Part shown: in pieces, positions 1 to 9,689 of the stretch
Layout of the letters: every line of letters begins with the position of its first letter
How positions within the stretch are numbered: the stretch's first letter is position 1
Assembly: GCA_037954325.1 (NCBI GenBank)
Contig: JBBMNZ010000014.1
Span: 16,941,956 to 17,005,955 of the forward strand
DNA length: 64,000 nucleotides
From: Fistularia commersonii
Taxonomy: Eukaryota > Chordata > Actinopteri > Syngnathiformes > Fistulariidae
Reading direction: 5' to 3'
Notes under the pieces: generated by a model
Told to the model about the DNA's origin: nothing
The model's input: only the letters and a program-made list of their open reading frames with translations
Database searches by the model: none
Made by a program: the position numbers and the translations under genes

Positions 1-1367
1 TTATCTCTCTGTTTCGCCAACCTGTATAGATCATTCTCACCCTCCTTACTATCCAACCGAGCATACAAGTCATCATAAGCCCTTTGTTTTGCCTTTGCTA
101 GCTCTATCTTTACCTTTCGCCGCACCTCCCTGAACTCCTGTCTGTTTTCTTCAGTCCTCTCAGTATCCCACTTCTTTTTCGCTAACCGCTTTCTCTGTAT
201 ACACTCCTGCACTTTCTCATTCCACCACCAAGTCTCCTTATCTACTTTCCTTCCAGATGACACACCAAGTACTCTTCTACCTGTCTCCCTGATAAAACTA
301 GCTGTTGTTGTCCAATCATCTGGAAGCTCACTCTGACCACCCAGACCCTTTCTCAATTCCTCCCTGAAAACCATGCAACATTCCTCCCTTTTCAGCTTCC
401 ACCATTTTGTCCTCTGCTCTGCCTTTGTCCTCTTCATCTTCCTTGTCACCAGAGTCATCCTACAAACCACCATCCTATGCTGTCTGGCTACACTCTCACC
501 TACAACTACTTTGCAGTCACTGATCTCTTTCAGGTTACCTCGTCTATACAAGATGTAGTCTACCTGCGTGCTCCTACCTCCGCTCTTATAAGTTACCCTA
601 TGTTCCTGTTTTTTCTGGAAAAAGGTGTTCACTACAGCCATTTCCATCCTTTTTGCAAAATCTACCACCATCTGTCCCTCGGCATTCCTATCCTGGATAC
701 CAAATCTGCCCATCACTTCTTCATCCCCTCTATTGCCTTCACCGACATGTCCATTGAAGTCTGCACCAATTACCACTCTCTCATTTCTGGGAATATTCTG
801 CATCACTTCATCTAACTCATTCCAGAACTTCTCCTTCTCTTCAGATTCACATCCCACCTGCGGGGCATAGCCACTAACAACATTGAGCATCACACCTTCG
901 ATTTCCAATTTCAGACTCATAAGTCTATCTGACATTCTTTTCACCTCTAGGACGTTCCTAACAAACTCCTCCTTCAAGATAACTCCTACTCCATTTCTCT
1001 TCTTGTCAGTACCATAATAGTGCAACTTAAAGCCTGCTCCTAAGCTTCTCGCCTTACTACCTTTCCACCTGGTCTCCTGGACACACAGTATATCCACCTT
1101 CCTTCTCTGCATCATGTCCACCAACTCTCTACCTTTTCCTGTCATAGTCCCAACATTCAAAGTCCATACTCTCAGTCCCAGGCTCTTTCCTTTCCTCCTC
1201 TCTCTCTGCTTCCAAACACGCACTCCTCCTCTTCTTCTTGTTCTTGTTCTTCGACCCACAGTAGCCCAATTTCCATTAGTACCCTGTAGGTCATCAGTAC
1301 CAATGGCGGTCGTTGTTAACCAGGTCCGCGACCGATCCGGTATGGTATAGTTTTGGTTGACTGGCAT
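1..1367 (-). CDS. RTE retrotransposon polyprotein, N-terminal 455 codons (partial)
   Basis: An unbroken frame runs from an ATG at 1367 to the window edge. It is 455 codons with two bases over, and I translated it by hand without meeting a stop. Residues 1-60 are basic (RRTRTRRRGG). Residues about 65-300 form an APE-type endonuclease that nicks target DNA. Visible catalytic-type residues are N71 (TLNVG), E98 (VQETRW), Y167 (SGYAPQ), D203 and N205 (GADFNGHVG), D270 (TQVDYIL) and H297 (RQHRMVV). Residues 310-455 are the lysine/arginine-rich linker before the RT domain (KWWKLKREE, WWWNEKVQ). Residue 68 is Trp where the other copy has Gly. A shorter product could begin at the GTG at 1259, but the ATG at 1367 is in frame and better. 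The other copy has stops or shifts where this one is clean, so this copy may be recent or functional. Only the family assignment is inferred. Confidence 0.8.
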   Translation of the reverse strand, partial: MPVNQNYTIPDRSRTWLTTTAIGTDDLQGTNGNWATVGRRTRTRRRGGVRVWKQRERRKGKSLGLRVWTLNVGTMTGKGRELVDMMQRRKVDILCVQETRWKGSKARSLGAGFKLHYYGTDKKRNGVGVILKEEFVRNVLEVKRMSDRLMSLKLEIEGVMLNVVSGYAPQVGCESEEKEKFWNELDEVMQNIPRNERVVIGADFNGHVGEGNRGDEEVMGRFGIQDRNAEGQMVVDFAKRMEMAVVNTFFQKKQEHRVTYKSGGRSTQVDYILYRRGNLKEISDCKVVVGESVARQHRMVVCRMTLVTRKMKRTKAEQRTKWWKLKREECCMVFREELRKGLGGQSELPDDWTTTASFIRETGRRVLGVSSGRKVDKETWWWNEKVQECIQRKRLAKKKWDTERTEENRQEFREVRRKVKIELAKAKQRAYDDLYARLDSKEGENDLYRLAKQRD

Positions 1368-1524
1368 ATTTGGTTTTGGCAAAAGTTTTACGCCGGATGC
1401 CCTTCCTGACGCAACCCTCTGCATTTATCCGGGCTTGGGACCGGCACAGGGAGACACTGCTCCGTGTCCCCCCAAGGCAGGCTTGGAGAGACACGGGCCA
1501 GTGCCGCCCTGAGGCTGCATTAGT
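1..1524 (-). mobile_element. RTE-type LINE, 5' half (copy A), cut by window edge
   Basis: This stretch matches 60291-61816 almost base for base in the same orientation. The element's 5' terminus is at about 1524, where the match to the other copy stops after the shared GCTGCATTAGT. The 3' half (reverse transcriptase and tail) lies left of the window. The encoded protein resembles the RTE endonuclease that automatic annotation often calls craniofacial development protein 2-like. No target-site duplication can be checked because the other end is missing. Unlike the right-hand copy, it shows no frame damage within the window. Confidence 0.9.
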
Positions 1525-2442
1525 TACAACTTTTTTACTGAAAAGTGTAAAGCCCAAAATGTTGCCAATAACCTGTTTATTTTACACCATGATTTCCATC
1601 CACCGGAGGGCATTCAAAAGAGACTCACTGCGACTGACACTCACAAGAAAGACTGAGCTGGTTTAGTTGACTTTTGCAATTTAATGGATAGCAATAAGGC
1701 GGAATGAGGAGCGAAAGGCAATAAAACTGATGCCACTCAGATTTTCAGGTGTCTCACTGTGCGGGATTTACAGTGATTAAGGGACCTTTTTTACCCCCAG
1801 AACCCCCATGTGACCTCTTCCCCATTGTGTATCCTGGTGCCAGGTCTTCCTCACAAGGTAAGCCACACAAACTCAGCCAGCAATGCCTAGAAAGGGATAG
1901 GGAAGTCTTGACCCCACATACTTTCGACATTTCTGCAGCCATTAAACCTGTACACTTTAAACCACAACATGCAGTGTGTGTTCAGATATCTTTTAAGCAG
2001 AATCACCAATACAATTTTCATAGATGTTCTATTGGCTTTTACAAACTCTAAGATAGGAAACATCTCACCTCACAGTTATTATGTCACCACCATTTGATTA
2101 CTTTGAAAATATGTTCAAAACAGACACCCTGCACAGAATGGTGAAACTGACAGGGAAGACTGGTGTGCTGTGACGTTTTATGAAGAAGGAACAAAAATAG
2201 TGTGACCGTTGTGCGAAAGTGCTATTGGCAAATTTATGTTATCATGCTGAATGTGAAATGCGGTTTGAAGAAAATAAAAAATAAAAGTTGACCAATCTTT
2301 ACTTTGATAAAATTAGTTAAAATGATTTTTTTCTTTTTCTGTCCTTTCAGGGGAACACTCTGTGGCTATATTGCTTCTCACATATCACACCTTCCTATGT
2401 TTTTTTTCTTCCTTTTTTTGCCTTCCTTCCTTTTCCATTTAT
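1525..2442. other. Unique AT-rich DNA
   Basis: I see no supportable gene or repeat. Short open frames on both strands lack recognisable domains, splice context or codon bias. A T-rich run sits at about 2400-2430. Confidence 0.5.
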
Positions 2443-2566
2443 AAGGACTACAGGACTACAGATGGAAATTAGCTATGAGCTATAATCTGGTACAAACATC
2501 TCTGCCTCTGTGCTTAATGTATTTGTACACTGTCCTAATAAACTTCTAAACAAACAAACAAACAAT
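2443..2566 (+). repeat. Probable LINE 3'-tail relic ending in (CAAA)n
   Basis: The stretch carries the wording GGACTACAGATGGAAATTAGC followed by a TGTCCTAATAAAC end and a (CAAA)n tail. I recall this pattern from the 3' ends of fish LINEs. No coding part remains. The family is not assigned, and the call rests on the 3'-end wording only. Confidence 0.4.
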
Positions 2567-3578
2567 AAAAGTAGTTTTATGGTACATATATACGTACTAC
2601 ATTTGGCTCCATCCTGTTAGCCCGGTGCTAATGGTGAGTTGCCGTATGTAAACATGCCATGGCATAGCATTTCTAATGCTTTTTAGTGTAATTACTCTTT
2701 ATAAAACAAAATACTTTGGTCACAAAATACTCAGTTAGTGAATCAAAAACAACACAACTTGTAAAATCTTATAAATAGTGCAGTGACATAATTCCAGTGA
2801 GATCCAGGTTCTTTGTTTAATGGTTTACCTGTTACTGGTATCACCTGTTTCAAGGATTCATTTTAATTAAGGGTGGATGAGTTGCTTTGGAAAAAATGAA
2901 ACTAGGTAACCTTGTTAATTGATTTACCTTTTCAAATCTCAGTCCCCACAGATACCCACCCACTCTGTTTTAATTTAAAAACAAAAAACAAAACAAAAAA
3001 ATGAAAATAATGTAGGAAAAAAAAATAGATATATAGATGCCTCCCCTGTGATTCTTGTATGTGGATTTATAACCCTGGGATGTTAAAGTAGAATTCAGTA
3101 TGGTCTCCGTGTATCCTCAGAATCACTGGAAGGGATTTTTTTGGGCCAAAATCCCTCCCTCATTGCATCACACCTGCATTTTACATTCCCAACCCCATTA
3201 CTGCATTTTGACAATGCAGGGGTCTTTAACCAGGCCCACTACTGCTTGACTGGGAGATGAATCTGTTTTCTTGACATTCAATTGAAAAGCACTGAGTCAT
3301 TCAAATACTTGTTCCAGGCCAGGCAAATATGTTCCTGTACTATTGGTGTTTCAACCGTTAGACAGCAGGTTCAAGGAACAACAGCCTCGCTCGGAGTGCT
3401 TGGTCATGACAGCTCATACCATACAGTTTGATATAAAAACCTATTTATTCACATAATAAACAACTCACAGAATTAATAAAAACATCTTGAGGAGTACGAG
3501 AGACAAGCGGTCCAGCAGCGTAGGTCAAGCGATTAAATATTATGGTAAAATAAAATCAAACAAAAACAAACAAAAGGT
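2567..3578. other. Unique AT-rich DNA
   Basis: No recognisable gene or repeat, apart from A-rich stretches near 2980-3025. Confidence 0.45.
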
Positions 3579-3886
3579 CCATCCACCCATTCATCTTCTG
3601 CAACTTATCCTGCACTCAGCGGGATGCCGAAGCTTATCCCAGCTGTCATCAGGCGAGAGGCGGGGTACACCCTGAACCGGTCGACAGTCAATGGCAGGGC
3701 CACATAATCACACAGACAACCATTCACTCACTCATTCGGGGCAATTTTCCCAATTTTTTCCAATCAACCTGCTTTTGGACTGTGGGAGGAAACCGAAGAA
3801 AATATTCGCAGACACAACATGGAATCCACACAGAAACGTCCCCTTGTCAGAATCCAAAGCACTAACCACTGCGCCATTGTGCCGCC
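3579..3886 (-). mobile_element. tRNA-headed SINE, minus strand
   Basis: Read on the minus strand, it begins GGCGGCACAATGGCGCAGTGGTTAG, with a box A-like start. It continues with the teleost SINE body (the TGGACTGTGGGAGGAAACC block, seen on the plus strand at 3776-3795) and ends in GGATAAG...AGAAGATGAATGGGTGG. That end resembles the 3' end of the GATG-tailed LINE at 38.1 kb. Several small deletions, for example in the promoter region, show it is old. Confidence 0.75.
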
Positions 3887-6085
3887 TCTACAGACAAAAG
3901 GTCAGCGTTGGAAATATGATGTCAAACAAAACAATATGACGTTGAGGCAATTTTCCCTTTGAGTCAAAACAAAACTACTAACTTCTAAAACTATGAAGCG
4001 GAGCTAGGCTCATGGAGCGTCATTAGGCCAACATTTGTCATGGTTTTTTGATCCTGATTGTGAAACTCATGGGAGTCATTTAAATGTAACTACCAACGTG
4101 TTTTGTCCAGTCGTTGATGCAACATGGGATCAAAGTGAGACAAGCTGAGACCAAGGACTGGCGCCACTGTTTCATGGCTAAGTTGACACGAATGAATCTC
4201 TGCTTGCTTCCCTCCTTCTCTTGTGGGACAAATATGAAATATCGCTGCACTGATAGTCAAGGAATAAGGTCTGCTGTTATCCAAGTCTCTAAAGCCTTGG
4301 GTTTTTGTCCAGGAGATCTGCTCTGTAAGTGTTTAGCATTACAAAAAGAAGGGTGTGGAACTATTCATGACTGTGATGCTATTCAAGGGTTTTTAAGTGT
4401 CATTACACTTTGGGAGAATGGAACAAAATTAGTTTCAAGAGGCCCAATAGACAGCCAGTAGCAGCAATAAAGATCTAGTGCAATATTGTTGTATAAATCT
4501 AATAAAGATAGTTTAAAAGTTACTTCAGAAGAGTTCACGCTCTCATTGCATGTCCAAACCAGCAGGACAAAGGGATTTTGTGCAAATTTTTTAATCATTT
4601 TATTAGATCTTGGAATTATATTAAAATCAATTCATTTTTTTTTTTTTTGTATTATTTAATTGTCACTTGAAAAAAAAAATCCACCCAGAAATTCTTTTAG
4701 CATGCTGGTGAGTAAATAATGGCAAGATCTTTGATGCGCTGTAAGGTGACACAAGAAGCACGTAAAGGCCATTGGCGGCACCCGCTGCAAATTTCTAGAG
4801 GGGTTCGATGCGGCGCCAGTCAGTTGAGCACTGCACACCTGAATGTGTTTGTTATCTCGACAGTTGGCAGATGGCTCATGTGTATGGATTTCCAGGTGAT
4901 AGTGATCATGTGTGTAGGTTTCGTCTTCACATGCCGCACTCCTGGGCCTGCTGGGTAAAGCAGGCTTGCTGTGTGTTCCTGAGAGACAGGGGGTTCAATG
5001 AGTCCCAAGGATCACACTGAAATCCCTCCATGCCTTGTTCAGCCCACAGGTTGCTGGAGTGCCACCCCCTAATTTAATTACCTACCTCTGACAGAGGCGT
5101 TGCATGTGTTGGCTGCTATCCCCGCATTACATTAAACCTACACTCTCACTGTCAGAGACCCATTGCTGGAAAGCCGGCAGAGGCCAGGCTTCAATGCTGA
5201 GGCAGACTGTGTTCCTGCACACAATCCCCTCTGTGCAGGTGAGAGCCCTGCAGATGCTCTTCAGTCGCAAGGAAAAATAAGCCTTTAATTTCTACCCAAT
5301 CTGTGTCTCTCTCTTTCTCCATTTCCCTCCCTCCCTCCCTCCTGTCTTCCACTCCTCTTTCACACTGCACTGCGGTTGTGGTGTTTGCCTCGAGGCTGCC
5401 GATTGCGGCATCGGGGCTCCCCTGAGAGTCGTCCCTTGTTATTATCTTTAAACAAGCAATTACAGTTGAGTCCCTGCGTGGAGCAAAATATTGAGGGCAC
5501 ACCCACAGAAAAGGCTCCAGGATCCACAGACAAACGAATCACAAGCTATTTAGGCTGTGGAGTTGGCGATGCCATGATGATGGAAGAAAGCCTATGGCAA
5601 GAAGAAGAAAAGAAAGCAAAGCTTAAATAGCAGCACTGAAAGGAGCGCAAGCAGGGTGGCTATATTTGACATTTGACTGTTACGAAACATGTTTTTCTAT
5701 TTTTTGCGAAAGGCATCATGGTAATTTCCTTGCTCTATGGGTTTTTGGAAACAGTTAATTACCAAGCTCTGCCTGGACAGGCCCTCTCATACGTATGGGC
5801 AGAAGTATGTGGAATTGGGGAAAAGTCGTATCGCTTACTTTCGAGTTTGATTCAGATTTTAGCATCGACCAACGCAGATATTACGTCATCTTGATCTAAA
5901 TTTTTAGCTTGAAAAGGAAAAATATATTCTGGATCTAAATATATTCCACTCAGTTTGTGAATGAGTTCTATTTGGGTTGAAACCCAATTCATATGTGTTC
6001 ATGGCTAGCCAAAATACAACCCTGAATGGGGCTTTTGGTTAATTTTCCCATATTCCTATATATCATTCAATAAAAAAATAAACAA
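3887..6085. other. Mostly unique DNA, moderately GC-rich from 4.7 to 5.6 kb
   Basis: No gene is supported. Open frames at 4114-4461 and 4719-5020 resemble nothing I know. A short (CCCT)n lies at about 5326-5343. The 4730-5620 block has higher complexity and GC than its surroundings and could contain conserved noncoding sequence, but only a cross-species alignment could show this. Confidence 0.4.
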
Positions 6086-6429
6086 GTAGCACAGCGGCAA
6101 AATGTTAAGCACTTCTACCTCACACCAGGTAGGTCCCTGGTTCCATTCCAAAAGGGGGCCTTTCTGTGTGGAGTTCACAAGTTTTTCTTCTGTCTTGGTG
6201 GGTTCCTTCAGGTTCTCCAGTTTCTCCATATAGTCCAAAAATATCTGAACTTGCTCTGATGTGTGAATGAGTGATTGAGTGTTGTTTGTGTCTATATGTG
6301 GCCCTGTGATTGATTGGAAACCAGTCCAGAATCTACCCAGCCTCTTGCCCAGGGTCAGCCGGGATAGCCTTCATCCCCCCTTGGGACCCTGACTGCAGGA
6401 TAAGTGGTATATAATATAAATGAATGAAT
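6086..6429 (+). mobile_element. tRNA-headed SINE, plus strand
   Basis: The head has a box A-like TAGCACAGCGGC and a box B-like GGTTCCATTCC. The body includes CCTTTCTGTGTGGAGTT and AGTCCAAAAA, and the 3' end reads GGATAAGTGG followed by (TGAA)-type repeats. The same body occurs reversed at 3579-3886 and 16786-17040. It is a degenerate, presumably inactive copy. Confidence 0.75.
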
Positions 6430-7149
6430 CACACAATCCAGAAAACCACATATCGGTCTACCAGAGCCCAGAACTTGGTTTCAAAACAGTAAAACTGAAA
6501 AATACAAGGCATAGACCTTGGTGCCATTGGCACTTTGGTATGTATTAAGTGATGAGTACAAATGCTGCACTGATGTATGTATCGTGTATCGAACAAAATA
6601 TAAAATGTAAATAAAAGATAAAGGAGTTTAACGACATTGGTTTACGTGAAAAAAAAGGTTTATAAACAACTCTGAAACAAACAAACAAACAAAAAAAACG
6701 GGCAGAAACTCAGAACTTGATCCTGAAAAATATTGGGACCTCCAAAGGGAACTAGAGATAAATAATCTAGAGATAATCAGTCCACTGAAAGTTTTACAGT
6801 CCATTTTACAGCACCGAAAGCTTTCTGAAAGATTCACCTTCCTCTGTCGGACACAGAATGGGGGTTCTTCATTATTTATGAACCTCCACCTTCAATCAGA
6901 ATATAATATTGTATTCTTTTGAGGTGGAAAAATGTACAGTGGCATCCCTAATGGAGAAGGCTTGATTTCTGCTGCAAAACACTGTTTCGAGAAAAAGACT
7001 CCGGGCCTTGTTTTCCAGGCTACTAGTTTTCAAAATCCTTTGTTGTTAAAGAAAAGAATAAAACAAACAAAAAAAACAACCATATCAAGATTATAAAAAT
7101 AGTCAATTTCAAAATAAGGCAATGAGAAAGTATAACAAGAGATCTTCTT
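6430..7149. other. Unique AT-rich DNA
   Basis: Nothing recognisable. A-rich runs occur at 6640-6700 and 7050-7085. Confidence 0.4.
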
Positions 7150-7336
7150 CATCCATCTGTAAATCTTCTCTTTGGTCTTCCTCTAGACCTCATGCGTGAC
7201 AGCTCAAGCCTTAGCATCCTTATATCAGTACATTCACTATCCCTCCTCTGCTCATGACCAAACCATTTCAGTCCGACTTCTCTGACATTATCCCCCAAAC
7301 ATCCAACATGTGGTATAACACTTCTATAAATCCAGT
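7150..7336 (-). mobile_element. RTE LINE relic (C-terminal coding part)
   Basis: The sequence aligns by eye with 58825-59020 of the full-length copy. Translated on the minus strand it contains EVGLKWFGHEQRRDSE...RSRGRPKRRF, the conserved C-terminal WFGH and RGRPKR region of the RTE protein. Both ends are truncated and the frame is damaged. Confidence 0.75.
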
Positions 7337-8492
7337 GGCTCAAATTGGAGCCCACAAGGACTTTCTAAATCAAGACAGTTTAGAAAAAAAACAACAGCAG
7401 CAAAAAAAATCTTTATTTCCTTTGATTACAATTGGGATGAAATATTATGTACAGCAGTGTTTTGTTTTGTTTTATTTTTTAATGATACATAAATGACCTT
7501 CAAGATGATACCAAATACCAAGTTCTTGTTCTTTAATTCAAGTTTGTTGACAGGATCACCGGAACAAAATGAAGAATTTACAAATGTCCATCATTGAAGG
7601 TTCTTGTTTGGGCTTTGCTTCCTGTGATTAACACCGGCCATTATCTTTTCCTATGGTGAAATTTGCACTCCAACCGAGGAAACGGCAACAGAACCTCTCA
7701 ACAGAGGAGAGGGTCCCTGCTCCACCTAATTGCACATGTAAAATTATTTGCAATGGTTTAGTGTGACCCCCCCACCCCCCTCCACCCAGCAATGTACAAC
7801 CTCTCTCCCATTTCCTTCCTTGAAGTTACATCATAGAAATTACCTCATCGTGCAGCACAGCCCGCTCTTAACACTGTGGCGTTGCCATAACAGTGTGTTC
7901 CTCTGGTAGTCTCGTCATCCAGCAGTGAGGCAGTCTATCACTCATAAAGCTGGTTCTCAGGTCTCTCCCCTCCCATTCACCTCTAGCTCCCAACCCCTGC
8001 ATGCTTGTGATGACGAACAATTGTTTTTCACAGGGAAAGCCAGAGGAGAAAATGGATCAGCCAGATGTACTACATTAAAGTAGACAAAGGCGTATGGGAA
8101 AACTCTTCATAAAAGTAATGGGACAATTTAGAAAAGAATGTCTTCAGGGCTCCAGACTAAGTATTAGCTTTGAGCTCATTATAGGTTGTGCTGGGTGTGT
8201 AAATTCATGTTATGACAAAGTCAAAGCGAAGGAAGCACAACTTTTTTTTCTATTCAAATCCTTTTATTGCACATTGCTCTCCCGAGCTGCTCAAACATGC
8301 TTGAAATCTCAAATGGTTGGTGGAAGTATCACAAAGCCATGTTAAAATGAGGGGGAAAAATACTAGACAATCAAATTTTGGTTTTTGAAAATATAAAAAT
8401 GGGAATTATGAAATTCTAGACAACATGTCCTGTTTAAGGATGGAGCTCATGTGTAAGGACAAATCTGTGCTCAAGTATGATACTTTTCTTGC
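7337..8492. other. Unique DNA
   Basis: No supportable gene or repeat. A C-rich run lies at 7767-7790. Confidence 0.4.
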
Positions 8493-8560
8493 ATATCTGT
8501 CACAGGTCTCAGACTCTGGCAGGGAACCACACCTCAGAGCAGAATCTGGGTTGAAAGCGC

Positions 8561-8566
8561 TTTATT
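8561..8566 (-). terminator. Poly(A) signal of the solo LTR
   Basis: AATAAA read on the minus strand, about 65 bp before the LTR end at 8498. The position fits an LTR polyadenylation signal. Confidence 0.45.
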
Positions 8567-8910
8567 TTGTGGAACGGCAGGTAGGGTGTCGCTGGTAAGC
8601 CCCTGGCCCCGAGACAGAGTTGCACAGGGCTGGGTCTCACCAGGACGAGTTGCAGGCAGGACGGACCCCAGGCAGGGTGGCAGGACGGGTTGCAGGCAGG
8701 ACGGGCCCCAGGCAGGGGGAAAGCAGGACGGGCCCCCAGGCAGGGGGGTGAAGGCAAGAAGGGTCACGGCAGGATCTCAGGAAGGGTCAGGGTCGAATGT
8801 TACACCGGCCGGCTGGGTCCGGGCGTAACGGGGTAAGGAAGGGTCACGGCAGGGTCCGGTCGTAACAGGGTAAGGAGGGGGCAGGGCAGGGTCAGGGTCC
8901 AATGTTACAC

Positions 8911-9125
8911 GGGCAGGGCAGGGCAGGGCAGGGCAGGGAAGGGCAGGGAAGGGCAGGGCAGGGCAGGGCAGGGCAGGGCAGGGCAGGGCAGGGCAGGGCA
9001 GGGCAGGGCAGGGAAGGGAAGGGAAGGGAAGGGAAGGGAAGGGAAGGGAAGGGAAGGGAAGGGAAGGGAAGGGAAGGGAAGGGAAGGGAAGGGAAGGGAA
9101 GGGAAGGGAAGGGAAGGGAAGGGAA
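8911..9125 (+). repeat. (GGGCA)n then (GGGAA)n minisatellite
   Basis: About 43 pentamer units run in a block. The first half is mostly GGGCA with two GGGAA interruptions; the second half, from about 9011, is pure GGGAA. Longer imperfect G-rich repeats at 8636-8900 lead into it: CAGGACGGGTTGCAGG-type units, and a GGTCAGGGTC...AATGTTACAC segment present twice about 104 bp apart. The plus strand is almost free of T, so long apparent Gly/Arg/Glu/Gln or Pro/Leu/Ser frames here are artefacts. Confidence 0.95.
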
Positions 9126-9194
9126 GGAGCAGGGCTCCGCAGTGGTCTGTGAGAGCCACAATCCCCCGGGGCCAGGCAGAGCGTGCCGCTGCCC

Positions 9195-9200
9195 TTTATA
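9195..9200 (-). promoter_or_regulatory. TATA box of the solo LTR
   Basis: TATAAA followed by GGGCAGCGG on the minus strand, about 75 bp inside the LTR 5' end. This is a usual LTR core-promoter position. Confidence 0.45.
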
Positions 9201-9277
9201 GGGATCTTGATTAGCGGCATCTGCTGCAGCTGGCGCCGATTACAAATTGGGATCAGGTGTGATACCCTGACAATATC

Positions 9278-9674
9278 ATTTCACCAAAGGAATTAAAGGA
9301 AAGAAAAATTATGTTAATAACTTGATGAGACAGTCACAAGGGGACCGAAGCCTATCCCTTTACACAAGAAGTGGAGTCAACCCCTGGAGATATCCGGCAA
9401 ATGCACGCTATCATTCACACCTAAATATAATTTTGAAATTTCAATGAACCTACTGACAGATTGCTGACTGTGGGAGGAAGATAGAAGTGGGAAAGAGCCA
9501 GAATAATGGTACCTGAACAGAACACACACATAGTCCAGGTACAAGAACAGGGAGCCTAAATACGGAAAGAACCCAGTTGATCAGTTATATTTTTGCTGCA
9601 AGGTAAATTTGGAATGTGCTGAACACCCACACCTCCCTGATAATTCCTTTACTTTAATAAAATTGTTTTATCTG
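9278..9674. other. Unique DNA
   Basis: Nothing recognisable. Confidence 0.4.
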
Positions 9675-9689
9675 AAATGATCGTGTTAT

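Larger units (their letters stand above)
8498..9272 (-). mobile_element. Solo LTR (775 bp) containing a minisatellite
   Basis: The element starts TGTCACAGG and ends CCCTGACA, giving TG...CA termini with near-inverted ends. It is flanked by a perfect 5-bp target duplication, ATATC, at 8493-8497 and 9273-9277. On the minus strand a TATAAA lies at 9200-9195 and an AATAAA at 8566-8561, in the order expected for a promoter followed by a poly(A) signal in an LTR. The part between them consists of G-rich tandem repeats. No gag/pol or second LTR adjoins it, so it is best read as a solo LTR left by LTR-LTR recombination. The superfamily is not certain; a Gypsy-like origin is plausible. Confidence 0.7.

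Noticed and set aside
4114..4461. 115-codon open frame as a host gene
   Set aside because: No recognisable domain, codon bias or splice context; length is within chance expectation.
8777..9220. Long open frames on both strands (Pro-Leu-Ser or Gly-Arg-Glu-Gln repeats)
   Set aside because: They are generated by the GGGCA/GGGAA array, which has no stop codons in several frames.
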